A stretch of DNA of 64,000 nucleotides from Lactifluus volemus (GCA_022376515.1 WTXI01000006.1:682001-746000), one strand, 5' to 3'; counted from the first letter of the stretch, positions 35,254 to 46,194 are shown. Notes: a model not told the origin generated them from the letters alone. Numbers and translations are program-made.

Positions 35254-35644
35254 TACACCTGCCCATAACTTGCACTTTTGAATTCTCTGAGGATGTGAGC
35301 ATTGATCATCATCTTGGCTCCTTGCATTCCACAGCACCATCAGGCACATTCTTCACTTGTCAGCTGCTGGAGAGTATATTGATAACTGGCTTGACAATTG
35401 GGATGCAATGGTCATATTAGCTGAGGACCCTGGCCAACTCACAACACTTGCACTGGCATTGCAATTTGGCCAGGGTCCTCAGCTAATATGGCCATTGCAT
35501 CCCAATCGTCAAGCAATTTGTCAATATACTCTCCAGTGGCTGACAAGTGGAGAATGTGCCTGATGCACACAAGGAGCCAAGATGATGGAGGATCGATGCT
35601 CACATCCTCAGAGAATTCAAGAGTGCAAGTTATGGGCAGGTGTG
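35254..35644. repeat. Inverted repeat at the C-terminal end of the HNH relic
   Basis: Left arm 35,254-35,435 and right arm 35,468-35,644 are inverted copies separated by 32 bases. Both contain CTGCCCATAACTTGCAC, AATTCTCTGAGGATG, GAGAGTATATTGA and TATTAGCTGAGGACCCTGGCC (or its complement). The arms have diverged slightly, so the event is not recent. Confidence 0.85.
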
Positions 35645-36196
35645 GTGATGGAATGAGTTAATATGGTATGTGTGTGGAGGTTGGTCAAGCAGTTCTGTAA
35701 AGAAAATATTGAAAGAACCAAAGTGGTCATGGAAAACTGGGGGAATGGGTTATATGGCATCCATGGCTTGTCAATCCCAGCAGCTTCAATTATGCAGCTG
35801 ACATGGTCAAACATATGAGAATTTCCAGGACAGTCTGTTTCAAACAACTCTGTGAACAAGTTAGCCAACCAAAAATTGGTCAACCCACCAATTGCAAAGC
35901 ACCTCTTCCAACTTGCATCAGCACATGTGGAAGGATGTGGGCAGTGGGCTACTTCTAGTCCAAAGACACCACCATCACTGCTTGGTGTCTGCTCCTCCAC
36001 TTCACACAACTACAACACCTGCAATATCATGCAGCAATGGACCAATGGTGGTTGTGCTTGCCCTTCACTGGAGAGGTATTACTTGAAGACAAATCAGGAA
36101 GTGAGCACTTACAGAAGAAAAAAGTGGATGACCAGAAAATCTGCCAACTTGAGCAGATCCCACTTGATCTTTGGATCATCAAAGTTGATGTCATTA
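35440..36196 (-). pseudogene. Decayed CpG-depleted HNH-endonuclease relic (third copy)
   Basis: Read on the minus strand from 36,196 to 35,440, pieces match copy B in order: DINFDDPKIKWDLLKLADFLV with a splice donor at the same place as exon 1, VAHCPHPST near VAHIIPHSL, QTVLEIL, GIDKPW, FNIFFTELLDQPPHTYHINSF, DVSIDPPS and HILHLSATGEYIDKLL. Stops and frameshifts separate them. Nearly all CpG have been lost. Both ends are repeated in inverted orientation just outside. Confidence 0.75.
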
Positions 36197-36323
36197 GACA
36201 AAGACAATAATGACATCAACTTTGATGATCCAAAGATCAAGTGGGATCTGCTCAAGTTGGCAGATTTTCTGGTCATCCACTTTTTTCTTCCCTGTAAGTG
36301 CTCACTTCCCAATTCATCTTCAA
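36082..36323. repeat. Near-perfect palindrome at the exon-1 end of the HNH relic
   Basis: Left arm 36,082-36,196 and right arm 36,208-36,323 are inverted copies with an 11-base spacer. Arms share GGAAGTGAGCACTTACAG, GTGGATGACCAGAAAATCTG and GATCATCAAAGTTGATGTCA, with only a few mismatches. A transcript would fold into a hairpin with a stem of about 115 bp. Confidence 0.9.
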
Positions 36324-36511
36324 GTTGCCAGACTAACAAGTCAAAAGGGGCTGTATTGCCAACAAAATTAGCAGGCATTTGGTATTGGTGAACTTCTTTG
36401 CAAGCCCAGTATTACTTGCAATAAAGTCCATTTAGGGCCTCAGCATCTGGTCCCAGTCTCCAGATAATCATATATCCATATGTTGTGTTGATGTGCTCTT
36501 CAATTGAGTCC

Positions 36512-37143
36512 CGTGTGTATGGGGTGCACGAGTTAAGCACGGCCACTTCGTGCTGCGGGTTCATGCCAATAAGCAAGATGACATCTGCCTGATGAAAAGG
36601 GAATTTGACCGAAAAACGATTACAGCAACTGGAGGGGTATCAACCACCCTAATTGATCTATGGGGTTTATCGGAGCAGGGATTCTCTGTATCCGAGTCCG
36701 TAACGGGGCGCGAGGTGACCGGCGGCGATAGCCTGGATCTCATCCCCCTTCACACTAGAATTAGCAAACCCGGCCGCTAAGCTACGAGAGAGTCCTACCT
36801 CCAGGCTGCAACACTATCCCCTTTCTTGACAAGATGCAGAGCTTACTGAATTTGAAAAAGCAGAGTGATGGACAAGGGATGCCACCACCCCGAAGCTACA
36901 CACGCACTCGCACTTCACATCATCTCGTACACCATAGTTCCGCCATTTTCACATCTTCCTGAGACGCTGAGACGCCGTAATAAGAACGATCATATTGCTT
37001 TGACGATCTCATTGTGGTGGCAAACTCGAGGGGAAATGCATACAATTGCATGTCGGAAGCTTAGCGGTACATAGTCATCAATGGTGACATCCCATTCGGG
37101 ACACCGACGAGAGAGCATATCACAAGCTGCGCACTGCCCCAAC
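36512..37143. other. Gap between CpG-depleted island and RPL36
   Basis: CpG content returns to normal from 36,512. The open frame 36,550-36,780 has no recognisable content. I see no RNA gene or repeat in these 632 bp. Confidence 0.45.
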
Positions 37144-37632
37144 TTAGTGTGCCCTCCTGCTCTCCTGAATGATGGTGCTAAGCTCCTCCAACTTGCGTTT
37201 CGAGCGAAGTAAGGTTCCGAGCTACACAAATCAACGATGGCCTCATCAACATGACTGGTCGCGACAACCACGTGCCAAGAGGGGAACATACCCGCTTTTT
37301 TGTGAGTTTACGGGCTTTTTTGTCCTACAGGCAAGGTAAAGTGGGTCAGCAGAAACACGACTTTCCTCACCAGCGTGGGTCCACACCTTTGAATTCCTCA
37401 ACAACTCCATAACCCGGCGTTCATACGCTGAGAAACCAGCAACCTCGCGAACGATTGACCGGACAAGCTTTGTCTTTGCTGACAGGATACCCTTACGCTG
37501 ACTTGGTTTTGCAGCCTGTGGAATTAGGGTCGTAGAATGCCCGTGTCTGAGGCCGCGGCGGGTGTCTACGTTATAATACGTCTCTCAACCAGAATATCCG
37601 TCAAGTAAAGCTTACTCACCGTTCCTTGTCAT
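37144..37632 (-). CDS. RPL36: 60S ribosomal protein eL36
   Basis: Four short exons give exactly 100 residues. Exon 1 is only 13 bases (37632-37620, MTRN plus one base), followed by a GTGAGT intron. Conserved blocks are [63 protein letters not shown] and [18 protein letters not shown], ending RRAH. This is a typical eL36, a small basic protein at the large-subunit surface. Because the exons are tiny it is easily missed by ORF calling. No frame damage. It lies 0.6 kb from the silenced relic and 195 bp from the CK2 beta stop, on the same strand. Confidence 0.95.
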
Positions 37633-37827
37633 GTTTTTTCGATCTTGTAGGACTTGGCTTAACGATTGATTTGAAGGGGTCACGCGGAATGTGTATGTGT
37701 GTGGCTTTGAACTGTACAGTTGAGTCACCTGACTTTCTCACGATTTCAACATAAGTCACAAGTTCCATGGAATAATGATGGTATCAGATGAAAAGTAGCT
37801 CATTGTATGGTACTTGACACCCCCTCG

Positions 37828-39397
37828 TTAAACTACTATTAATTGACCTACTACTGGCCCCCGCGAGTCATCCTGGAGAGCAGAGAAAGTTGAGCCTGTT
37901 GCCATTGATCGCACCAATGGTTGATCGGTCGGTTCATTTTGGCTACCCATAGCATGACGTCGACTTCCCCGGGCGGCCGCTGCCTTTGATTCTTCTTCTT
38001 CTTCTTCCTCTTCATCGTCGTCGTCATCGTCGTCCTCTGCATGATCCTGCGCGGGGGTGTGAGTTGTTTCATGGAGGCATCGAAGAAAACACATGACGTA
38101 CAGGATCGAAATCCTCCATGCGTCGGTCCTCCTCAGCTTCCCCATCTATGCCATCATCGTACTGATCCTCTTCGTCGTCTATCCACCGACCTCTCCAGTC
38201 AACTTCGTCTAACTCTTCAGGAGACTCTGGTCGTAATCGCATCCATTGCATTCTGGGACCAGACTTCGCCCTCTCACTGACTTTGAAACCGTAAATCCGT
38301 GGGACATATACTTTCCCCGCTGCACGTTTTTGCCCGCCGTGTGGGTTGGGGTTGACGAATGGTGCTTGTTGAGAAGAGTTACTCCCCGTCACGCTGCGGG
38401 GTGATCGAGAGGGCGACAGAGAACCAGATGAGGATGGTTGCTTCCAGAAGGGAGCAGGCATAAGTTCTCGATAGGTCTGAAAAAAAGGTGGGCGAATGTA
38501 GTGCCAAAGAAAGCACCTGGTCGAGAGCGAACTTATCAGAAAAAAAGGCATATGATGGTTGCGGAACGTGACACACCGTCGACACCTTGGAAACGACTAC
38601 TGGCGGGTACATAGATGTCATTACAGTTGGGACAAAATAATTTCACGGTATCCAGCCCTGGAAGATCTGAACGCCCACATGGGACGACATTGCAGCCCAT
38701 ACAAAACACACGCGGACACGAGCCGAAAACACCCGCTTCGTACTTTTCCGCCTGGAAAAAGCGTAGCGTTCACATGGCGATCATGATAGCGATTTTAAAG
38801 GTTCACTGACCATCGCGTGGAGTCCTGCTCTCGTGAGCACGTAGCGTTGGTGTACAAGCCCATACAACAATTCTGCTGATGCCTCGACAATCGAAACATC
38901 AGGGATCTTGGCCGAGTCTTCGTCTATGACGCACTTTCAAGAGACTATGCTTATCCAGACACCCGAGGAAACACGCACCAGGTTCGACATCCAAAACCAT
39001 TTCCATCGCCTCTTTCCAAAACGGAACCATCGCATTGAGCCCAGTAAGATTAAAGTCATCCTCGATAAAATCCTCGGCGACCTCGCAAAAGTAATCGTGG
39101 CCAGGTAAAGAACAAAACCAGCTGATCCATGTCAGGGACGATGTGGGGGTTGACGACGCTGGTGAGACGCGACAGAAATGGGACAAGTTGAGTCGTGTAA
39201 AATATGGTTAGGAAGGAAGAAGTCGACATGAATACACCACGCTAGTTGGAAAGGGTTACACACGCACTGTAGCCCTCCTGTTCTTCGGCCTCTTCCATCA
39301 CTTCATCGCCTTCGCCAGTGGCGCTCAGCAACTCGTCTTCGGGAACTTCAGGATGGTTTGTGTCTACGGGTGCTTGTTGTTGAGGTCGGCGAGACAT
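37828..39397 (-). CDS. CKB1: Casein kinase 2 regulatory beta subunit (one homopolymer break)
   Basis: The ATG at 39397 starts MSRRPQQQAPVDTNHPE, then WISWFCSLPGHDYFCEVAEDFIE, DDFNLTGLNAMVPFWKEAMEMVLD, KIPDVSIVEASAELLYGLVHQR and the zinc-binding part with CPRVFCMGC and FCPNCNDIYVP (four Cys that make the dimer). Then RELMPAPFWK and a longer tail that ends in runs of Asp and Glu, encoded by GAA/GAC-type triplets at about 37,985-38,035. CK2 beta dimers dock two catalytic subunits. The run of seven A at 38,480-38,486 must be eight for FAHLFFQTYREL to read through. The gene is essential or important in fungi, so an assembly error is likely. Confidence 0.93.
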
Positions 39398-39578
39398 GAT
39401 GGAGAGAGAGGAGGGGGGGAGGGTGAACACGACAAGTGGTGAGTTGTCGTGCCTGTTAGTGAAGAGGCCTTGATGGGGCTGCGCCCAACAGGGCCTAATT
39501 TGCACTCCGACAGATCAGTGATATCTGAAGATTCTGAACACACAAATTCAAGTACTCCGTGTCTATTTAAACCATTGT

Positions 39579-40941
39579 TTAAGCGCTAGTAAATTTACAA
39601 CTAGCCCTCGCACTCGCGTTGCCTGTCCAGATCGTTGATCCCAGTATTACAACCATAAGAACTTGACCCATCACGATCGAGACCGTCCCATATAACCACC
39701 GCTTCCAAACTACCAAAGCATTCACTTCAGCCGCAAACGTGCTCACCGTTGTGAGGCATCCGCAGTAACCATCTGCCAACCCCTGTAATATCGAACACAC
39801 ACTAGGAGATACAGGGTGTGGTAACCCTTGAAGGACGTGAATCATGGCGAATAACGACGTGCCAAGCCCGTTAGCCATGAGCGTGCCGAGCGGAAGTAGC
39901 TGCAAACGCGGGTTCAGTAAGATGGACAACACATAACGTGTGAAAGTTCCTGGAAAGCTGAAGAGGAGCGCAGCAGTTGCTTGGTGACGGAAGGAGGCAG
40001 AAAGACGAATGTAGGTCGGGAAGGCTGCAAAGTACACCAAAATGGAGACGACGGGGATCGTACGCCGCAATGCAATAGATGGCGGGCGTATCTTCGGGAT
40101 GACTGGCACGAGCGCCGTGCCAATGTGAATCCCGAAGGTTAGAGAGGCCATGGATATTAACAATGTAAAGACGATTTTTGTGCATGCGTCAACTACCTGG
40201 TTCGAAAACGATGAGACTCTATGAACTGATGAGAGAGATATACGGCGACAGACATCTCGTAGCCCATTCCGATCAAACTGTCCTTCATTGATCCAAGATT
40301 TAAAAACATCTAGCTGCCATCCGGAGAAAGTCGTGAGAGAGCCGCAGAAACCTACATTTTTTTAGCCTCAAACGCGGGGGGAAAAATCGCGAGGATCCGA
40401 AGAGAACGTACCCGTTGTAATCCCAGTGTAGAGAGGGCCGTAACTTCGGGAGGGAGATAAGCAGAGAAGCCCCTCGGACATAGCAAAAAGGTGGCTTACT
40501 AGCCACTGATGGTGTCCTTCAGTGGAAGTGCTACTCCCATAATGAAGCACCCCAAAGCTTGCGGGTACGCTAAAGGAAAGATGCTCCCCCATCGTAGGTA
40601 GCGAGTGCCTGTAAACCCAATCTTGCGAGTGTGCCAAAGATGGATGCTGGCATGAGCAGGGCAATCACCGCCGGCGAAAATGGCGAATACGTTGTTATTG
40701 AAAGGCCCACAGATGTCACCAATTCAGTTGGTAGTGGTGGTCGGTCAATGCTTGCCAGCGATCTTTCATCTGCCGTGCTCTGCTGCCGTGCGAGAACTGA
40801 ATCCAAGACTGTACCAGACTCCGGAACGGGGGTTTCATGGTGACTGGGTGTATTATTCGCCTCACGCGTAGAGGGGAGCCCTGATACACCCTTTTCGTAG
40901 AAGGAACTGTTTTCTGGTGATATTGGCAGCTGTCGTGTCAT
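39579..40941 (-). CDS. FEX1: Fluoride export protein of the FEX/CrcB (Fluc) family
   Basis: Two fused CrcB-like halves are visible. The first half has LLMPASIFGTLARLGLQ, AYPQALGCFIMG, YGPLYTGITTGFCGSLTTFSGWQ. The second has FPGTFTRYVLSILLNP, PLGTLMANGLGTSLF and LADGYCGCLTTVSTFAAE. The paired GxCGxLTTxS motifs line the fluoride pore. Several hydrophobic segments flank them. The first 70 residues are polar and Ser/Pro-rich, likely cytosolic. Eukaryotic FEX proteins sit in the plasma membrane and expel fluoride. The start ATG at 40941 is 114 bp from the divergent TSC10 gene. Confidence 0.93.
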
Positions 40942-41055
40942 TCCAAGAATTTGGTTTTTTTTTTATAGTTACGGCACGGCGCGATGCCAGGTACAACTGC
41001 GTCAGTGCCGTCACACGCGCTGCGCCGAACATCCTAGTCAACGAGTTTAAGCGAC
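40942..41055. promoter_or_regulatory. Divergent promoter, FEX and TSC10
   Basis: A gap of 114 bp between opposite start codons, with a T9 run near 40,956-40,965. No specific element recognised. Confidence 0.35.
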
Positions 41056-42413
41056 ATGTTGGATTTTGATTTTGAGCTCACTAGTATCATTTTACTCACA
41101 TCTACCTTTGTCGTGATCATGGTTTGGCCAATATTCTTCTCTCGTTCCCGTTGGAATCCCAGTGGCCGTGTGCGTGTCTTTTGCTCCCTACGTACTAAAT
41201 CAAGCGCCACTGACAATGGTAGGTTTAGCACTGCTACATCACTGGGGGCTCAAGCGGTCTTGGCCTTTCACTGGCTATCCTCCTTACGAAGAAAGGTGCA
41301 GACGTGTCAATCGTCGCACGGAACAAGGAAAACTTGAGAAGGCCCTAACGCAGCTCGAGGTACTACTTGACTTCTTTGGCAATATGCTTGGCTCAAAAAA
41401 CCCACATACTCCCATAGACCGCACGTGTCAATCCCAACCAAATCTTGAAATCGTATTCATTTTCTCTGGGCACGAAGGAAGCCGCAGCTGAAGCGCTGGA
41501 AGCTGCCTGTGAGCCGCACGGAGGTCAAACTCCTGACGCGGTCTTCTTGTGTGCAGGCAAGGCGACGCCTGGATTCTTCATCGAGCAGACAGAGGAGTCC
41601 ATGCGGTCTGGCATGGATGATACCTACTGGGTTGCCGCTTGGTCTGCTATGGTTTGTAATCCAGTCGAACCCGTGTTTATCCGGCCTGATTGCTTGGTCA
41701 CTAGGCCGCCTCTAGGCGGATGATACGCACGCATACCAAGGGAAAAATCGTCTTTGTCTCTTCCGTCCTGGGATACTTTGGCATGATAGGTTATTCTACA
41801 TACTCCCCTGGCAAGCATGCCATCCGCGGTGAGGCTCTTTACGTGTTACGCACCTCATTTCACTCAACTTCTGAGTGTAGGTCTCGCCGAGACGCTACGT
41901 CAAGAGCTCTTACTCTATTCAATCGACGTTCAGATTTATATGCCCGTAACGATGTATACCCCTGGATATGAGGACGAGAACAAAACAAAACCCGAGTTGG
42001 TCCTCAAAATAGAGGAGTCCGACCCGGGCCTCACTCCTGAAAAAGCCGCTGCGGGGCTATACGAAGGTGCAGTACTCGTCCATAGTCTCATTTCAATGGT
42101 GTGACTAAAAGTCGTGTATATAGGTGTTCAGAAGTCCGAATTCCACATTACGGATACGTTCATCGCAAATCTATTTCGAACGAGCACACGCGGAGCATCC
42201 CCATTTGGTTCGAATGTTCTCAAGGACCTCATTTTTGGTCTCATCGGTACGGTATGTATAGTACAGTCACATGGTTCGCCGCGGCCTTGAATGACATGAA
42301 CCGAGTAGATTGGCCTCACATCGTGGAGGAGAGATGTGGACAAGCAAGTGATACGTCACAGAGGGGCACATTCGGAATATCTAGCGTCGAAAAACATATT
42401 AGCGACGGAATGA
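41056..42413 (+). CDS. TSC10: 3-ketodihydrosphingosine reductase (one-base break)
   Basis: A short-chain dehydrogenase with a hydrophobic N-terminal anchor (MLDFDFELTSIILL and following). The cofactor motif is TGGSSGLG after an intron (GTGCGT to TTTAG, about 41,168-41,226). KKGADVSIVARN, the DAVFLCAGKATPGFF strand, SSVLGYFGMIGYSTYSPGKHAI (Tyr-x3-Lys catalytic pair) and AETLRQELLLYSIDVQIYMP follow. It reduces 3-ketosphinganine at the ER in sphingolipid synthesis. The C-terminal part (EFHITDTFIANLFR, IGLTSWRRDVDKQV) and the final hydrophobic stretch fit KDSR/Tsc10. At 41,329-41,332 the A4 run must be A5 to read KEKLEKALTQLE. Confidence 0.9.
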
Positions 42414-42871
42414 CTGTTTTTTTCCCTTGTCACGGTATCCTAACATGAGTAAAAATAACATTAGGGAGAGATGTTATAATTTAGCTATAGGACGTATATA
42501 CCGCCAACTTGGGTGAGGTGATGAGAGAGTGGCAAAGTTGTTAGAAGGAAGCGAAGCTCTGAGATCAGTGACATGGCTGAAACCAAGCATTATATCCCTC
42601 TGAAAAATCAATCTTGGTCTTCGCCATTAGGTAACACGACGTCGAGAGCGTGAGCGGCTGCCTTGGTTAAAAGATAGACCGTGATTGAAGGAAATCAAGA
42701 GGGTCGCTGACGCTGTCACTAGGGCAATGGAAACGAAATTTAGGGCAGGCTGAATCATGTACTAATCGGACATCTCGGCAAGAGCGGGTTTTCATTTTAC
42801 GGTTGCTCGCTATTTCAGCAACAGCAGCAACAACAAATGGGTCCTTCCAACCCCGAACCAACACACGCGCC
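42414..42871. other. Gap between TSC10 and the DUF7704-like gene
   Basis: 458 bp with no recognised gene; short repeats of CAGCAACAA near 42,818-42,836. Confidence 0.45.
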
Positions 42872-43495
42872 ATGTCAATTCCCCGTTCTGCCTTAACTCC
42901 AATCTACTATGCTATATTTTGCATATATGAGCCCATGTTGACCACCATGGGCTTCATCGGGACGATGCTAGATCCCACAAAGGTACCCACACATCCCTAG
43001 ACACCCTCATCTACCTCTTACACCTTTTTTTTTTTGGCGGGAATTCCTTTTTCAGACACACAATATGCAGGCTCCGTGGCCTTCTCACAGTCCACCACCA
43101 GAACATCTCCCTCTCGCGACGACAGTCACGGTCCTCCAACTCGCTCATGTCTGTGGCCTTCTCGGCTTCATCAACGTCTTCCTCCTCGGCGCCGCACGCA
43201 GGTATCTCTCCATCAGCCTACGCTACAGGAGAAAATCGTCGGTGCCCTACTCACGCCACTCCTCGTCGGCGACGTCCTCCATCTCGTCGTCACGTTATGG
43301 GCCCTCGGGGACATGCGTTGGCAGTTCTCAGAATGGAGCGGGATGCTTTGGCTGACGATTCTTTCCGGTGTGTCTTTATTGATACCGCGTGTTGCTTGGC
43401 ACCTGGGAATAGGAAGATATACGGAAGCGAGGGATGGGAAGGGGAATCGGAAAGGGCTCGGTGCAAACGTTACCCTGTCTGGTGGACGCACTTGA
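42872..43495 (+). CDS. Small integral membrane protein, DUF7704-like
   Basis: Starts MSIPRSALTPIYYAIFCIYEP followed by a first hydrophobic segment ending GFIGTMLDPTK. Then an intron with a T-rich 3' end to about 43,056. The next exon has TVTVLQLAHVCGLLGFINVFLLG and later ALLTPLLVGDVLHLVVTLWALGD, then MLWLTILSGVSLLIPRVAWHLGI. Four likely membrane spans with the N-terminal P-YY-FCIYEP motif fit fungal DUF7704 proteins, whose function is unknown. The frame must shift by one base near 43,205-43,235, so another missing base or an unrecognised tiny intron is likely. Confidence 0.6.
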
Positions 43496-43945
43496 TTCGC
43501 GCCTCGGAATGAATTTGTGCAAAAATACCGGACCTGTACGTATTACTACATTTTGGGTCACCCATCTAGGGAGGAATAATTTATTTGAATACACTGGACA
43601 TGACATCGTTCAACTCGTGCGGCTTTATTAAGGCTGATGGAAGAACATATATCTAACTTTTCACTGATGGTAGGGTCGTCATTTTATTCTTGTGTCTCAG
43701 TTGTAAACGCGCGTACTGTTATGCGATTATAGCCTTGTCGCCCCAATCAACTACGAAGAGAACGAAAGTCAGTGCGTCATGACAACATCAGCCACTGAAA
43801 GATCCGTTTCATATTAGATCAAGACAACTTCATTGGAATCCACAGCCTCCATAAGAGACACAACGGGGTTCCCTCCAACCACTTTTATAATCACTGGAAA
43901 CCACTGGCAAGGGGATGAGATCACTCACCAACGCAGCTGCGGAGC
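43496..43945. other. Gap between convergent DUF7704-like gene and COX18
   Basis: 450 bp; I see no gene, RNA or repeat. Confidence 0.45.
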
Positions 43946-45219
43946 TCATTTTCGCTTCCACTTTAACAGTGATGCGGGGGCTAGAACAGGTTTGCCTCTA
44001 CTAGTTGCTGCGGAGCTAGATGATCCAACAGATTGTTGTGATGCTGTAGTGAGTCTCTGCAGATTGGACCTTCGCCTCTCCCAGTAGTCAAACACCCAAG
44101 ACTGTAAGAGACCGAAAGTAGCAGACGAGAGCCAATATAGCACAACGCTCTAGAAAGAAAAGGCAGCATCACGCACGCCCGACGAAAAATCAGCATATCA
44201 AGAACGGGAGAGGGACGAAACGGAACCCAAAAAAATTTCCATCTTGGCGCGCTCAGAAAAAGCATGAAAAACATGTGCGCACCCCTGGTACAACAGCGGC
44301 GATCAATATCCTTCCGACCGACAACAGCCTGAGAGCAGATTGCAAGATGTTCCGCGGCTGCAAAACGATAAGGCCTTGCGCGCGTTTCTCCGCGATCCGT
44401 TTCCGCTCGAGCTCGTCGCGCTCTTTCGCCGCATCACTGATGAACCAGCGCAACGAGGTAGAGGACTCGACGTTCGCGAGGGTGATCAGGCCCAGGGCGA
44501 TCGGGAGCGTGAGGGTCGGGTCGTATGCGCGAGAGAGGTGAGGGTGAGGAACGACTCGGAGTCGAATACGGTCGGTGGCTGGGAGAGGCGCGAGAGAAAC
44601 ATGGAAGAGCCAACGAAGAGCGGGAGCTGCGTGAGTGGCGGTATGAGCATCGTTAGCCAGGGCCCGCATCGGTGCTCAACAAAGAGCGCGTTGCGTCGTG
44701 CGATCATCTTGAAAAAAAAATAAAGGTAGGGGGTTGGGTCGTTGGGATTTGGGGAGTAGATTGGTGGAACGCACTGCTTTTTGAACACGTTTGCTGTACA
44801 TTTGGCGGAGCTCTTCCTTGGTCCCTCGAGGTTGCTCGACGCGCATTTCGTGTAAGATCTGTTGTTGTACTAGAGGTCTTTCCTCTTTCAGGGCGGGCAC
44901 GACAAGGTCCTCCGCTCGCCATTGTCTTTTTTAGCCTTCCGGTTTGTCAGTTGGCAAGATAATCTGATGTGGCAATAAAGGGCACTCACCCAAACAGAGA
45001 ACGGGATAGTGAATGCGAGACGAGATACGACGGCAAGTAAAATGATGGTTGACGAGTACGGAGGGAACGATGGAGGCCACGGAAGGGCTAGTGCAAAGTC
45101 CAGAAATCCGTCCTGGATGGCAGAGGTGAATCGGCGCCGTCCCAGTCTGTTAACATGATCCTGTGCGGTGAGAAGGGTCGAAGTGTTGTGAGTCGCGCAG
45201 CATGTCTTCTCGCCAACAT
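43946..45219 (-). CDS. COX18: Mitochondrial inner-membrane insertase COX18 (Oxa1/YidC family)
   Basis: Blocks in order: ALALPWPPSFPPYSSTIILLAVVSRLAFTIPFSVW (first membrane span), VQQQILHEMRVEQPRGTKEEL (matrix helical hairpin), CGPWLTMLIPPLTQLPLFVGSSMFLS, LTLPIALGLITLANVESSTSLR, LSVGRILIAAVVPG and VLYWLSSATFGLLQSWVFDYWERRR. This is the YidC/Oxa1 fold of Cox18, which exports the Cox2 C-terminus. The ATG at 45219 begins MLARRHAARLTTLRPFSPH, a good mitochondrial signal, but is one base out of frame with the next block (near 45,150-45,170), so a missing base or small intron is inferred. Confidence 0.85.
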
Positions 45220-45414
45220 GGACACAAGTTGAACGCCGCCACTGCGCCACCTCAGTGCCTTGACAAAGTTCGTAACTTTGGTCTCAATGGCATGTCACAC
45301 TGCAAGTCGGAGACACGGATACATGGTTGCGAAAAGGGATAAAAAGTCATGGTGTACGGCAGTAATCACATCTCCGCGTAATAGTGATAGCGAGTAAAGT
45401 CTACTTCATCTCGA

Positions 45415-46194
45415 TTAGAAGACGAGTTGGTGGGGATATTCACCCTTGGAAAGGCCCCAGCTCGCCTTGAGGTACTTCCCAAGGTACTCTGTCTTCTTCA
45501 CCGCAGCAAGCACCACCCTATCAACCTCCCGCTGATCCGCTGCTTTGGACTCAGGGAATGATTCCTTCTCCTTTGGCTTTCCATCTGCGAAAAATTCCTC
45601 CTCTGCTGATCGTGTGCGTTTCTTTCCTGACTTGGAAAAGTAGGAGTCATCGACCTTCGAATCAACCTGCAGTAGCCATCGTGAGTACGCCGACCGGCGA
45701 TAGGAGGGAGGCCAAGTACACACCTTGAAATTACCAAGTTCGATCCTAGTCGAGGTCGCGATAACATACGCTTGGTTAACTCGACGAAGCGGTACGCCAT
45801 TAATTTTGAAAGGACCAGTGACAAGCAACAACCCGCTCTCCAGCTGCTTCAAAAACACAACCCGCTTTCCGCGGAAACGTCCCGCGAGAAGAATCAACAC
45901 GGTGCCAGGTGTGATAGAATCACGGAGTTTTGTGGGCTTTACAGTCTTGCGAGATTGCTTGGGCTTGCGAACGTCCTCTGCGGGATAGAAGCGCGGTGCT
46001 TTCGATGTAGGGACAAGGCGTGCTCCGCCATTTTTCTTGCCGCCCACCTGTACCTCCTTGGTCGGTGCCGTCTCCGGTTTGGCCGGTGCAGTACCAGTTT
46101 TCCTGCCCTTGTAGAGCTGGCGCCGTGCATACACCTGCGAGCGCGAGAGGCGACCGATTCCGGGACGAGTTCTTTGCGAGCCATCTGTGTGTCC
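45415..46194 (-). CDS. RPL6: 60S ribosomal protein eL6 (one-base break near the start)
   Basis: From the ATG at 46194 the product reads MARKELVP, then, after one missing base near 46,159-46,161, GIGRLSRSQVYARRQLYKG. Then KAPRFYPAEDVRKPK, TPGTVLILLAGRFRGKRVVFLKQL, SGLLLVTGPFKINGVPLRRVNQAYVIATST and a C-terminal KASWGLSKGEYPHQLVF, all eL6 signatures. A 57-bp intron (GTGTGT to TGCAG, about 45,667-45,723) has no stop and keeps frame, so it can be mistaken for coding sequence. eL6 is a large-subunit protein needed for ribosome biogenesis. The gene is too important to be a pseudogene without another copy, so the break is probably an assembly error. Confidence 0.94.
   Translation of the reverse strand, partial: GHTDGSQRTRPGIGRLSRSQVYARRQLYKGRKTGTAPAKPETAPTKEVQVGGKKNGGARLVPTSKAPRFYPAEDVRKPKQSRKTVKPTKLRDSITPGTVLILLAGRFRGKRVVFLKQLESGLLLVTGPFKINGVPLRRVNQAYVIATSTRIELGNFKVCTWPPSYRRSAYSRWLLQVDSKVDDSYFSKSGKKRTRSAEEEFFADGKPKEKESFPESKAADQREVDRVVLAAVKKTEYLGKYLKASWGLSKGEYPHQLVF

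Larger units (their letters stand above)
34987..36511. repeat. CpG-depleted island
   Basis: I counted CG dinucleotides by eye: only two occur between 34,988 and 36,511 (in AATCGTC near 35,507 and GATCGAT near 35,593). Flanking DNA on both sides has several per 60 bases. TG and CA are correspondingly frequent. This is the footprint of CpG methylation and deamination on silenced repeats in basidiomycetes. Confidence 0.8.

Noticed and set aside
35254..35644. Inverted repeat as terminal repeats of a cut-and-paste transposon
   Set aside because: The arms are about 180 bp, only 32 bases apart, and derive from the gene's own C-terminal coding sequence; no transposase or target-site duplication is seen.
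34987..36511. Classical Neurospora-type RIP (CpA to TpA)
   Set aside because: CA and TG are abundant while CG is missing, which fits CpG methylation decay and not CpA-targeted mutation.
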